DNA from: Rhizobium sp. AQ_MP
GTDB taxonomy: Bacteria > Pseudomonadota > Alphaproteobacteria > Rhizobiales > Rhizobiaceae
DNA: 64,000 bases
Assembly: GCF_014237835.1 (NCBI RefSeq)
Contig: NZ_JACJVI010000001.1
Coordinates: forward strand, 556,218-620,217
Reading direction: 5' to 3'
The notes below the pieces were generated by a model. That model saw nothing but the letters and a program-made list of their open reading frames with translations. It did no database searches and was not told where the DNA came from. The position numbers and the translations under genes were made by a program. Below are positions 8,888 to 17,858 of this stretch, piece after piece (position 1 is the first letter of the stretch; each line of letters begins with the position of its first letter).

Positions 8888-8913
8888 AAAAAAGGCCGCG
8901 TCGAAGCGCGGCC
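8888..8913 (-). terminator. Intrinsic terminator of the zwf-pgl-edd operon
   Basis: On the minus strand GGCCGCG pairs with CGCGGCC around a six-base loop and is followed directly by six T residues. It lies 27 bases after the edd stop codon. Confidence 0.85.
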
Positions 8914-8939
8914 CTGGTCTCAAATGAGTATTGATCGTT

Positions 8940-10757
8940 TCAGAAGAGTACGCTTGCGCCCTGATCGGCCGGACCCGAGATCCGGCGGAAGCTTGCGAAA
9001 AGTTCGCGGCCCATGCCGAATTCGTTGTCATCAAGATTGGCGGTGGCCAGTGGCCGCGCGTTGAACTCCGCAGCATCTACCAGCACGTCCAACGTGCCGG
9101 CAATGGCATCGAGCCGGACAATGTCGCCGTCCTTGATCCTGGCAATCGCGCCGCCGTCGACAGCCTCGGGCGTCAGGTGGATCGCTGCCGGGATCTTGCC
9201 CGAGGCGCCGGACATGCGACCGTCGGTGACGAGCGCCACCTTGAGGCCGCGGTCCTGGAGAACGCCAAGCGGCGGGGTCAGGCGGTGCAGTTCCGGCATG
9301 CCGTTCGCCTTCGGCCCCTGGAAGCGCACGACGGCAACGAAGTCCTTTTCCAGCTTGCCGGCCTTGAAGGCATCCTGCAATTCCTGCTGATCATTGAAGA
9401 CGATCGCGGGGGCTTCGACGATATGGCGCTCCGGCTTGACAGCCGAAATCTTGATGACCGCCTTGCCGAGATTTCCCGTCAGCATCTTTAGCCCGCCATT
9501 GGCCTGGAACGGCTTGTCGATGGTGGTGAGAACTTTCGGATCGGCGCTGACCTCCGCGGCAGGCTCGCGATGCACGGTGCCGTCATCCGCAAGCTTCGGA
9601 TCGATCGTGTAGGCGGCGAGCCCCTGGCCATAAACCGTGCGCACGTCGTCATGCAGATAGCCTGCCTTGAGAAGCTGCTTGATCAGGAAGCCCATGCCGC
9701 CGGCAGCGTGAAAATGGTTCACATCGGCAAGCCCGTTGGGATAGACGCGGGCGAGAAGCGGCACGATGTCGGAGAGCTCCGAAATGTCCTGCCAGGTGAG
9801 CTGGATGCCGCCCGCACGTGCCATGGCAATCAGATGGATCGTGTGGTTGGTCGAGCCACCGGTCGCATGCAGGCCGACGACGCCGTTGACGATCGAGCGC
9901 TCGTCGATCATCTCGCCCGCCGGTGTAAACTCGTTGCCAAGCGCGGTGATCGCCAGCGCCCGCTTGGTCGCTTCTTTCGTCAGCGCGTCGCGCAGCGGCG
10001 TGCCCGGGTTGATGAAGGAGGCGCCGGGCAGGTGGAAGCCCATGATCTCCATCAGCATCTGGTTGGAGTTGGCTGTTCCGTAGAAGGTGCAGGTGCCCGG
10101 GCCATGATAAGACTTCGATTCCGCTTCGAGCAGTTCCGCCCGGCCGACCTTGCCTTCGGCATAGAGCTGGCGGATGCGCGACTTCTCGTCGTTCGGCAGG
10201 CCCGAGGTCATCGGTCCGGCCGGAACGAAGATCGACGGCAGGTGACCGAAGGTGAGTGCCGCGATCATCAGGCCCGGTACGATCTTGTCGCAGACGCCGA
10301 GATAGATGGCCGCGTCGAACATGTTGTGGCTGAGGCCGATGCCGGCTGCCATGGCGATGGCATCACGGGAGAAGAGCGACAGCTCCATGCCCGGCTGACC
10401 CTGGGTGACGCCGTCGCACATGGCGGGCACACCGCCGGCCACCTGCGCCACGCCGCCCGCCTCCGACGCTGCCTGACGGATCAGGGCCGGATAGGTCTCG
10501 AACGGCTGGTGCGCCGAGAGCATGTCGTTATAGGCGGTGATGATGCCGAGGTTCGGCACCACGTCGCCCGCAAGTGCCTCCTTGTCCTTGGGGGAACAGA
10601 CGGCAAAGCCATGGGCGAGGTTGCCGCAGGATAGCGTTGCGCGATGCACGCCCTTGGAAATCGCCCGGCGTGTACGATCGAGATAGGCTTCGCGGGTCGG
10701 CTTCGAACGCTCCACGATCCGCTTGGTGATGGCTTCGATACGGCGATCTGCACTCAT
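8940..10757 (-). CDS. edd: Phosphogluconate dehydratase
   Basis: Edd dehydrates 6-phosphogluconate to 2-keto-3-deoxy-6-phosphogluconate, the committed step of the Entner-Doudoroff pathway, in the cytoplasm. The 605-residue length is normal. Iron-sulfur and active-site motifs of the IlvD/Edd family are present: [36 protein letters not shown] and [14 protein letters not shown]. The ATG at 10757 is preceded by GAGGAG; an in-frame start 17 codons upstream has no such support. It is the last gene of the zwf-pgl-edd operon, 126 bases after pgl, and ends at an intrinsic terminator. The aldolase gene eda is not in the window. Confidence 0.96.
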   Translation of the reverse strand: MSADRRIEAITKRIVERSKPTREAYLDRTRRAISKGVHRATLSCGNLAHGFAVCSPKDKEALAGDVVPNLGIITAYNDMLSAHQPFETYPALIRQAASEAGGVAQVAGGVPAMCDGVTQGQPGMELSLFSRDAIAMAAGIGLSHNMFDAAIYLGVCDKIVPGLMIAALTFGHLPSIFVPAGPMTSGLPNDEKSRIRQLYAEGKVGRAELLEAESKSYHGPGTCTFYGTANSNQMLMEIMGFHLPGASFINPGTPLRDALTKEATKRALAITALGNEFTPAGEMIDERSIVNGVVGLHATGGSTNHTIHLIAMARAGGIQLTWQDISELSDIVPLLARVYPNGLADVNHFHAAGGMGFLIKQLLKAGYLHDDVRTVYGQGLAAYTIDPKLADDGTVHREPAAEVSADPKVLTTIDKPFQANGGLKMLTGNLGKAVIKISAVKPERHIVEAPAIVFNDQQELQDAFKAGKLEKDFVAVVRFQGPKANGMPELHRLTPPLGVLQDRGLKVALVTDGRMSGASGKIPAAIHLTPEAVDGGAIARIKDGDIVRLDAIAGTLDVLVDAAEFNARPLATANLDDNEFGMGRELFASFRRISGPADQGASVLF

Positions 10758-10883
10758 TGGATATGGCTCCTCATCTGGCGCGGGCGCTTGAAGGCGCACA
10801 TCACGCAAAGGCCTCCTCGGCCGGGAAACTCGTCATCTCAGCATCAACCCGCCGGAACCCTCCGGCAGGCGAGGGCTTTACCC

Positions 10884-11582
10884 TCAGGGCGCCCAATAGA
10901 TGTCGGGCGTCGTCCGGGCCCGTTCTAGAACGGCCCGGATCGGCATGTCTGTCTCGTCCGTGCCGGCCAATGCCTTGTCCAGCACGGCTTTCTTCTCGTT
11001 GCCTTCGATATGCACGACCAGCAGGCCGGCATCGTGCAGCGCGGAGAAGGACAGCGTCAGGCGGGCTTCTCCCGCGCCCGGCGCTTCCATGGTCATGACG
11101 CGGCGCGGCTGCTCCAGATCGAGCGCGGCTTCCAGATGGTTGCCGCCGGGAAAGAACGAGGCGGTATGCCCGTCCGTGCCCATGCCGAGGATCGCAACGT
11201 CGAAGGGTTTGGTCATTCCCGGTACGATGCCGGAGGCCGTGACAGCAGCCTCTTCGATCGTCGCTTCCGGACGGTAGAGCGGGACGAATTCGGCCGCTTC
11301 AGCCGCATTCTTCAGAAGATGCGTCTTGACCAGCAGATGGTTTGACCGTGGATTGTCCTCAGGCACGAAACGCTCATCGACCAGGGTGACCTTGACCTTC
11401 GGCCAGTCGAGGTTTCGGGTCGAAAGCGCCTCGAAGAACGCCTTCGGCGTCGAGCCGCCGGAAACGGCAAGCGTGGCCTCGCCCTGTCTGGCGATTGCGG
11501 CGGAAAGTGCTGCCACAACGGCATCGGCGAGACCGGCTGCGAGTGCGGCCCCCGTCTCGAATGTCTTCATCTGATGCGCCAT
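10884..11582 (-). CDS. pgl: 6-phosphogluconolactonase
   Basis: Pgl hydrolyses 6-phosphogluconolactone to 6-phosphogluconate, linking glucose-6-phosphate dehydrogenase to Edd. The 232-residue protein has the DevB/SOL features: LAVSGGSTPKAFFEAL, TLVDERFVPEDNPRSN and ILGMGTDGHTASFFPG. The start at 11582 has GGAAG six bases upstream; the internal Met five codons later has no RBS. The gene follows zwf by 11 bases, so it is translated from the same mRNA. Confidence 0.95.
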   Translation of the reverse strand: MAHQMKTFETGAALAAGLADAVVAALSAAIARQGEATLAVSGGSTPKAFFEALSTRNLDWPKVKVTLVDERFVPEDNPRSNHLLVKTHLLKNAAEAAEFVPLYRPEATIEEAAVTASGIVPGMTKPFDVAILGMGTDGHTASFFPGGNHLEAALDLEQPRRVMTMEAPGAGEARLTLSFSALHDAGLLVVHIEGNEKKAVLDKALAGTDETDMPIRAVLERARTTPDIYWAP

Positions 11583-11593
11583 CGCTTCCGGCC

Positions 11594-13066
11594 TCAGTCG
11601 TTTTCGTGCCAGGTGCGACCGTCACGCTCGATCAGCGCGATGGCCTGGCTGGGGCCCCATGTGCCGGACGTATAGCCTTGCGCCTTCTGGCCGATCTCTT
11701 CCCAGGATTTCAGGATCGGATCGCACCAGTTCCACGCTGCCTCGACTTCGTCGCGGCGCATGAACAGCGTCTGGTTGGAGCGGATGACGTCCATGAGAAG
11801 ACGCTCATAGGCGTCGGGATTGCGGACGTCGAAGGCCTGGGCAAAGCTCATGTCGAGTGACACGTGGCGCAGGCGCATGCCGCCCGGACCCGGATCCTTG
11901 ATCATCAGCCACTGCTTCACGCCTTCGTCCGGCTGCAGGCGGATGACGAGCTTGTTGGCCTCGATGCGGCCGGCGGCGTCGCCGAAGATCGAATGCGGGA
12001 TCGGCTTGAAGGCGATGACGATCTCGGACATGCGCGTCGCCAGACGCTTGCCGGTGCGCAGATAGAAGGGCACGCCGGCCCAGCGCCAGTTGTTGATTTC
12101 GGCCTTGATCGCGACGAAGGTTTCCGTGTCCGACGCCGCTCCGAGTTCTTCCTGGTAGCCGTTGACCGCACCGCCCGCAGAAGCGCCGGCGCGATACTGG
12201 CCGCGCACCGTCAGCTTCTCGACATTGGCGGGTGTGATCGGCTTCAGCGAGCGCAGCACCTTCAGCTTCTCGTCGCGTACGGCTTCGGCGTCGAGCGAGG
12301 AGGGGGCTTCCATGGCGACAAGGCAGAGGAGCTGCAGAATATGGTTCTGCACCATATCGCGAAGCGCGCCGGCCTTGTCGTAATAGGTGACCCGACCTTC
12401 GAGGCCGACGGATTCGGCCACCGTGATCTGCACGTGGTCGATATGCGCGGAGTTCCACAGCGGCTCATAGAGCGCGTTGGCAAAGCGCAGCGCCATCAGG
12501 TTCTGCACCGTTTCCTTGCCGAGATAGTGGTCGATGCGGAAGATCTGCTCTTCCTTGAAGACCTTGCCGATCGTGTCGTTGAGCGCCTGCGCCGAAGCGA
12601 GGTCGCGGCCGATCGGCTTTTCCACGACGATACGCGTCGACTTGGTGATCAGCTTGTGGTCGCGGATCTTGTCGGCAATGTCGCCGAATATCGAGGGCGA
12701 CACCGCCAGATAGAAGGCGCGGACGATGTCCTTGCCCTGGTCAAGGAGCTTCTTGAGATCTTCCCAGCCCTGGTCCGACTTGGCGTCGACCGAGACGTAG
12801 AAGACCCGGGCGAGGAACCTTGCCACTTCGCTCTCTTCCAGCTCTTCCGCCTTCAGATGCTCTTGCAGCGCGTCGAGCGTGAACTTGCGATATTCCTCAT
12901 GCGTCATCGCCGTGCGCGAAGCGCCGATGATGCGGGTCGGCTCCGTCAGCTGGCCCGCCAACTGTCGATGAAACAGCGCCGGCAAGAGCTTGCGTTCTGC
13001 CAAGTCGCCTGTGCCGCCGAAGACGACGTAGTCAAAGGGTTCAACGGGGATGATCTGGCTGCTCAT
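11594..13066 (-). CDS. zwf: Glucose-6-phosphate 1-dehydrogenase
   Basis: Zwf oxidises glucose-6-phosphate to 6-phosphogluconolactone with reduction of NAD(P). The 490-residue length is typical. Seen are the nucleotide loop FGGTGDLAERKL near residue 14, the KPIGRDLASA segment and the active-site signature RIDHYLGKETVQN. The ATG at 13066 begins MSSQIIPVEPFDY; a start seven codons earlier is less like the family. It is the first gene of the Entner-Doudoroff operon. Only about 50 bases separate it from the terminator of the preceding unit, so its promoter must lie in or across that short stretch, which contains an AATCGATT-centred palindrome. Confidence 0.96.
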   Translation of the reverse strand: MSSQIIPVEPFDYVVFGGTGDLAERKLLPALFHRQLAGQLTEPTRIIGASRTAMTHEEYRKFTLDALQEHLKAEELEESEVARFLARVFYVSVDAKSDQGWEDLKKLLDQGKDIVRAFYLAVSPSIFGDIADKIRDHKLITKSTRIVVEKPIGRDLASAQALNDTIGKVFKEEQIFRIDHYLGKETVQNLMALRFANALYEPLWNSAHIDHVQITVAESVGLEGRVTYYDKAGALRDMVQNHILQLLCLVAMEAPSSLDAEAVRDEKLKVLRSLKPITPANVEKLTVRGQYRAGASAGGAVNGYQEELGAASDTETFVAIKAEINNWRWAGVPFYLRTGKRLATRMSEIVIAFKPIPHSIFGDAAGRIEANKLVIRLQPDEGVKQWLMIKDPGPGGMRLRHVSLDMSFAQAFDVRNPDAYERLLMDVIRSNQTLFMRRDEVEAAWNWCDPILKSWEEIGQKAQGYTSGTWGPSQAIALIERDGRTWHEND

Positions 13067-13118
13067 GCGGCATCTCTCGTTCGGCAATCTGGTTGGACGC
13101 GTTCTAATCTAATCGATT

Positions 13119-13143
13119 TAAAAAAGCCACCCCGCCGGGATGG
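13119..13143 (-). terminator. Intrinsic terminator after the oxidase/synthetase pair
   Basis: On the minus strand CCATCCC pairs with GGGGTGG (one T-G pair) around GGC, followed by six T residues. It closes the unit ending at 13253 and sits just upstream of the zwf promoter region. Confidence 0.75.
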
Positions 13144-13252
13144 ATTTTGTCTTTGGATGCCCTTGGCAGAATGCACAAAGCGTGTTCTGCGACAATGGAA
13201 CACACCTGTCGGGATGCGAGCAAGCGCAACTTGGCCGGGATCTGCATGCGTT

Positions 13253-14539
13253 TCAGAAGCGGTCGCGCAGCGCATACCAGGTCAGCGCCAGGAAGAGCAG
13301 CGGCTTGCGCAGTTTCGCCCCGCCGGGAAAGGGCGGTATCTTCAGATCCTTGAAGAGTTCGAGTTCCCGTGCATTGCCCGCCACCATGTCCGCATACATC
13401 TTGCCGGAATAGTTGGAGAGCATCACGCCGTGGCCGGAATAGCCGGCAACCGAGGTCACGCCGGGCATCACATCCCGGGCAAACGGCTTGCGCGGCAGGG
13501 TGATGCCGACCGAACCACCCCACGCATGGGTGATCTCGACATTGCGCAGATCCGGATAGATCTCGGCAATCTGCCGCCGGATATGGCTGGAAATGTCGCG
13601 CGGACTGTCAGCCGTGTAGGCCTCGCGCCCGCCAAACAGCAGGCGACCATCGCGGCTCTTGCGGAAGTAGCGCACCACGAACCGGCTGTCTGCGACCGCT
13701 TCCGAGCCCTTGAGCACCTGCGGAAACCGGTCGAGTGGCGCGGTTGCGCCGATGAAGGAGCGGATCGGCATGACATGGGCTGCCGTCACCGGCTCCAGAT
13801 TGCCGATATAGGCATTGGTCGCGATCAACACCCGATCCGCCGTGATCGTGCCTTTCGGCGTGTCGATCAATGTCTTGCCACCCGCCTGGCGGAGCGCGCT
13901 TGCCCGCGTCATTTCATGGACATGGGCGCCCGCCGCGGCTGCAACCCTTGCCAGCCCCACCAGCAGTTTCAGCGGATGGATATGCCCGGTGCCGGTATCG
14001 CGCACACCGTAGTGGTAGCGCGTCGAGCCTACCCGCTCGTGAGTCTCCTCGCGATCCATGAAGGAGATATGCGGATAGCCGTAGCGGACTGCCATGATCT
14101 CGGCATCGTGCCGATAATCCGATTCCCAGCCCCGCTTGTGCGCCACGTTCATCTGACCCGGCAGATACTCAATATCGATGCCGTGCTGCTCGGAAAAATC
14201 GAGCAGGTAGCGCTTGGCGTTCTCCGCCATGTCGAACAGCGCCTTGGAGCGCTCGAAGCCGAGTTCGGCCTCCAGTTCGCCCGGCCAGGCGCGCTGTCCG
14301 GTGCCGAGTTGGCCGCCATTGCGCCCAGAAGCCCCGTCACCGAAGCGGCTGCCTTCGATCAGAACGACCGAGACACCGAGGCGTGCAAGATTGTAGGCGG
14401 CCTGCAGGCCGGTGAAACCGCCGCCGATGATCGCGACGTCAGTTGTTATAGAGCCGTCGAGGGCCGGATATTCCGGCCGCTCGCCCACGCTTGCCTGATA
14501 CCAGGAGATCCCCGGTGCAATCGGGCTTTGCCATGCCAT
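13253..14539 (-). CDS. FAD-dependent oxidoreductase, PuuB/OrdL-like
   Basis: This 428-residue flavoprotein belongs to the DAO superfamily. It has the FAD loop VAIIGGGFTGLQAAYNLARLG near residue 35, followed by GASGRNGGQ, the hallmark of gamma-glutamylputrescine oxidases. GYSGHGVMLSNYSGK near the C-terminus is also typical. It probably oxidises a gamma-glutamylated amine such as gamma-glutamylputrescine, releasing ammonia and peroxide. It follows a glutamine-synthetase-like gene by 13 bases, the pairing expected for the Puu pathway. A second pair lies at 56.2-58.9 kb. The substrate is inferred. Confidence 0.85.
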   Translation of the reverse strand: MAWQSPIAPGISWYQASVGERPEYPALDGSITTDVAIIGGGFTGLQAAYNLARLGVSVVLIEGSRFGDGASGRNGGQLGTGQRAWPGELEAELGFERSKALFDMAENAKRYLLDFSEQHGIDIEYLPGQMNVAHKRGWESDYRHDAEIMAVRYGYPHISFMDREETHERVGSTRYHYGVRDTGTGHIHPLKLLVGLARVAAAAGAHVHEMTRASALRQAGGKTLIDTPKGTITADRVLIATNAYIGNLEPVTAAHVMPIRSFIGATAPLDRFPQVLKGSEAVADSRFVVRYFRKSRDGRLLFGGREAYTADSPRDISSHIRRQIAEIYPDLRNVEITHAWGGSVGITLPRKPFARDVMPGVTSVAGYSGHGVMLSNYSGKMYADMVAGNARELELFKDLKIPPFPGGAKLRKPLLFLALTWYALRDRF

Positions 14540-14552
14540 GGATCGTCCTCCC

Positions 14553-15989
14553 TCACACGTTGAGCAGGAGGAATTCGCGTTCCCACGGGCTGATCACCTG
14601 CATGAATGTCTCGAACTCACCGCGCTTGACGCCTGCATAGAGTCCGATGAACTCCGACCCGAAGACCTCGTTGAAGTCGGGCTCGCTTTCGAGCAATGCG
14701 ACGGCTTCCAGCAGGCCGCGCGGCAGATCGACCGAACCCTCGTTCTCGGAGCCCTCGGCCGCGGCCGTCGGTTCGATCTCCTTGACGATCCCCAGATAGC
14801 CGCAGGCCAGCGAAGCCGCGAGCGCGAGATAGGGATTGGCATCCGAGCTTGGCAGGCGGTTTTCGACACGACGGGCGGCGGCATCCGAAACCGGGACACG
14901 GAAGGCCGTGGTGCGGTTGTCATAGCCCCACGCATTGTTGACCGGTGCCGCCATGTCGGGCGTCAGGCGACGGTAGGAGTTCACATAGGGTGCCAGCATC
15001 ACCAGCGCATTCGGCACATATTTCTGCATGCCGCCGATGAAGTGGAAGAACTCGGGCGATGCCGAGCCGTCAGGCTTCGAGAAGACGTTCTTGCCGGTCT
15101 TGATGTCGACCACCGACTGGTGGATGTGCATCGCAGATCCCGGCTGTCCCTGCATTGGCTTGGCCATGAAGGTCGCGTAGATCCCATGCTTCAGCGCCGC
15201 CTCGCGGATCGTGCGCTTGAACATGAAGACCTGATCGGCAAGCTCGATCGGATTGCCGTGGCGCAGGTTGATCTCGAGCTGCGCCGGGCCTTCCTCGTGG
15301 ATCAGGGTGTCGATCTCGAGCCCCTGCTTTTCCGAGAAGTGGTAGATGTCGTCGATCAACTCGTCGAACTCGTTGATCCCGGCAATCGAGTAACCCTGGC
15401 CACCGACGATCGAACGGCCCGAGCGGCCTTTCGGCGGATGAAGCGGATAGTCCGGGTCATCGTTCATTGCGACCAGGTAAAACTCGATTTCCGGTGCCAC
15501 GACCGGCTTCCAGCCCTTCTCCTCGTAGAGCCGGAGCACGTTCTTCAAGACGTTGCGCGGAGTGTAGGATACGTTTTCGCCATCGACATTGACGATGTCG
15601 CAGATGACCTGCGCCGTCGGATCGCTCTCCCACGGCACAACGGAAAGCGTCGAGAGATCGGGCACGAGCTTCAGGTCGCTGTCACGCGGCTCGTAGCGGA
15701 AGTTCTCGGTTTCGTCAGGATATTCGCCCGAGATCGTATGGCGATAGAGAGCTGAAGGCAGCGCCAGCGAGGTATTGGAGGTGAACTTCGACGATGGCAT
15801 CATCTTGCCGCGCGGCACACCGGCGAGGTCGGGGGTGATGCACTCAATGTCCTCGATGCCGCGGGCTCTTAGCCACGTCGCCGCTTCCTTCCAGTTCGAG
15901 ACGCCGCGCTTCGATCCAGGGTCCGGCGGAACCACCGCTTTTTTGGAGGGCGCGCTCTGGGGTCTCAGCATGGATTTCTTCGCGGGCAT
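14553..15989 (-). CDS. Glutamine synthetase family protein, PuuA-like
   Basis: The product of 478 residues has the catalytic core of the GS family: VVAPEIEFYL, EEGPAQLEINL, AKPMQGQPGSAMHIHQS and NSYRRLTP, with a C-terminal RVENRLPSSDANPYLALAA. The paired oxidase downstream suggests it is a gamma-glutamylpolyamine (putrescine) synthetase, not the assimilatory GlnA. It would ligate glutamate to an amine using ATP. The first 35 residues are a basic, Pro-rich extension. The gene is divergent from a BaiN-type flavoprotein, with 124 bases between the starts. Confidence 0.87.
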   Translation of the reverse strand: MPAKKSMLRPQSAPSKKAVVPPDPGSKRGVSNWKEAATWLRARGIEDIECITPDLAGVPRGKMMPSSKFTSNTSLALPSALYRHTISGEYPDETENFRYEPRDSDLKLVPDLSTLSVVPWESDPTAQVICDIVNVDGENVSYTPRNVLKNVLRLYEEKGWKPVVAPEIEFYLVAMNDDPDYPLHPPKGRSGRSIVGGQGYSIAGINEFDELIDDIYHFSEKQGLEIDTLIHEEGPAQLEINLRHGNPIELADQVFMFKRTIREAALKHGIYATFMAKPMQGQPGSAMHIHQSVVDIKTGKNVFSKPDGSASPEFFHFIGGMQKYVPNALVMLAPYVNSYRRLTPDMAAPVNNAWGYDNRTTAFRVPVSDAAARRVENRLPSSDANPYLALAASLACGYLGIVKEIEPTAAAEGSENEGSVDLPRGLLEAVALLESEPDFNEVFGSEFIGLYAGVKRGEFETFMQVISPWEREFLLLNV

Positions 15990-16113
15990 GTCTCACCGGT
16001 TGGCTGTTGATGATGGTCATCATAGCCGGAGTTTGGCCTTTGGCGAGGGGGACGCGTTGACTTTGATCATAAGTTTGTCGAGACAGACGACGAATTCCCG
16101 GGAGCACAAGCCA

Positions 16114-17295
16114 ATGGCCAGAAAGTTTGACGTCGCGATCATCGGAGCCGGTGCCGCCGGCATGATGGCGGCCTTGACCGCCGGCCGGCGTGGCAAATCC
16201 GTCATCGTCCTCGACCACGCCAAGGCGCCGGGCGAGAAGATCCGCATCTCTGGCGGCGGCCGCTGCAACTTCACCAATATCCATGCCGGGCCGAAGAACT
16301 ATCTCTCGCAGAACCCGCATTTCGCCAAGTCGGCGCTCGCCCGCTACACGCCATCAGACTTCATCGCGATGGTCGACCGCCACAAGATCGCCTGGCATGA
16401 AAAGACCCTCGGCCAGCTCTTCTGTGATGAGAGCGCCAGGGACATCATCCGCATGCTGCTCGAAGAGATGCGGGCCGTGCATGTCGATCTCCGGCTCGCC
16501 TGCGAGATCTCGGAGGTCGAAAAGGGTGTCGACGGTTTCCGCCTGTCGACGAGCGAAGGCCCGATCGCCGCAGACAGCCTGGTGGTTGCCTGCGGCGGCA
16601 AGTCGATCCCGAAGATGGGTGCCACAGGTTTTGCCTATCGCATCGCCGAGCAGTTCGGTCTTCCAGTCACCGAAACGCGGCCGGCGCTCGTGCCGCTCAC
16701 CCTGGAGCCGAACCTGCTGGGTGAACTTTCGGAACTCTCCGGCGTGGCCGTCGATGCCGACGTCGGCCATGGCAAGACGCACTTCCGGGAGGCCTTGCTC
16801 TTCACCCATCGGGGCCTCTCCGGTCCGTCCATCCTGCAGATCTCAAGCTACTGGCGGGAAGGGGACGAAATCACCCTCTCGCTTGAGCCCGATGCCGATT
16901 TTGTCGAGCTCCTGAAGGCCGCCAAACGCGAAAACGGCCGCCAGCAGGTGCAGACGGTCCTGGCCCAACACCTGCCCAAGCGCCTCGCTCAATATCTGGC
17001 GGAGGCCGCAAAACTCGAACGCCCGCTGGCCGACCTGCCTGACAAGGCACTTATGGCACTCGCCGAGCGCATCCGCCGCTGGCCGATCAAGCCGGCCGGC
17101 TCCGAAGGCTACCGTACGGCGGAAGTCACGCTGGGAGGCGTCGATACCACTGCACTCGACAGCCGCACGATGCAGGCGAAAGCGGTGCCGGGGCTCTACT
17201 TCATCGGCGAATGCGTCGATGTCACCGGCTGGCTCGGCGGCTATAACTTCCAGTGGGCCTGGGCTTCAGGCCATGCGGTCGGCGAGTCCGCCTGA
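16114..17295 (+). CDS. BaiN/RdsA-family NAD(P)/FAD-dependent oxidoreductase (HI0933-like)
   Basis: The 393-residue flavoprotein begins with the FAD loop DVAIIGAGAAGMMAA and carries the family signatures ISGGGRCNFTN (about 48-58) and GGYNFQWAWASGHAVG at the C-terminus. This HI0933-like family includes BaiN and aminoacetone-type oxidases, but most members have no known substrate. ATG 16114 is used because the FAD loop then starts at residue 6; longer in-frame extension overlaps the divergent gene and is not expected. GGGAG lies upstream. No operon partner is evident. Confidence 0.87.
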   Translation: MARKFDVAIIGAGAAGMMAALTAGRRGKSVIVLDHAKAPGEKIRISGGGRCNFTNIHAGPKNYLSQNPHFAKSALARYTPSDFIAMVDRHKIAWHEKTLGQLFCDESARDIIRMLLEEMRAVHVDLRLACEISEVEKGVDGFRLSTSEGPIAADSLVVACGGKSIPKMGATGFAYRIAEQFGLPVTETRPALVPLTLEPNLLGELSELSGVAVDADVGHGKTHFREALLFTHRGLSGPSILQISSYWREGDEITLSLEPDADFVELLKAAKRENGRQQVQTVLAQHLPKRLAQYLAEAAKLERPLADLPDKALMALAERIRRWPIKPAGSEGYRTAEVTLGGVDTTALDSRTMQAKAVPGLYFIGECVDVTGWLGGYNFQWAWASGHAVGESA

Positions 17296-17467
17296 GCAAA
17301 GTCTCACGCTCCAGACAAGCTTATACCGGTAGTTCAGGGCTTGTTAACATGCGTCGGTCATCCTGCTCGAATGCCGGTGTGATATCCTTTGATATCGCGA
17401 CATGAGGTCTGGCCGGCTGAAGCCCGCAAAGGCATGATCTTATCTGGCCGCATCAAGGACCGCGCCC

Positions 17468-17617
17468 ATGAACCGTGACACTCGCAAGCCCCGTGCCATC
17501 GCCATTGCAGTCGCCAGCACCCGTGAAGAAGAGCGCGCCCGTCTGCGCCACCTGAGCATCGTTTGCCTCTACGCAGCCAGCGCCATTGCCGCGCTTGCCT
17601 TTGGTCTTCTCGTCTGA
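17468..17617 (+). CDS. Small single-membrane-segment protein, 49 residues
   Basis: A short frame starts at ATG 17468 and stops at TGA 17615-17617. The first half is basic and polar (MNRDTRKPRAIAIAVAS, then REEERARLRH). The second half, about residues 30-49, is hydrophobic (SIVCLYAASAIAALAFGLLV) and could form one membrane helix. There is no strong ribosome site, only AAGGACC seven bases upstream. The charged-then-hydrophobic design supports a real small membrane protein. The function is unknown. Confidence 0.45.
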   Translation: MNRDTRKPRAIAIAVASTREEERARLRHLSIVCLYAASAIAALAFGLLV

Positions 17618-17858
17618 GACGAGCTTTTCCATCCCATCGAAGATCACGGCTTCCTTAAGGGAAGCCTACGGCCGGTCGACGCCTGCTGGCCCGTGTCGAA
17701 GAGCAAGAGCAGCCCCCCTGTTTTTAACTCCGTCTTGAGACTTTGCTGCAACTCTTTTCCTTGGAGTGGAGTATGGGCGGCGCAGATAACTATCGGCGCA
17801 GTCTCACATTTTTAAGCGGGCGCGCCGCAAGCGCCGCCTTCTTTTTGGGGGAACTATT

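Noticed and set aside
11864..14563. 899-residue open frame on the plus strand
   Set aside because: It is antisense to zwf and the PuuB-like gene, both of which have clear family motifs. Long antisense frames are common in high-GC genes.
14538..15755. 405-residue open frame on the plus strand
   Set aside because: It is antisense to the glutamine synthetase family gene and has no domain.
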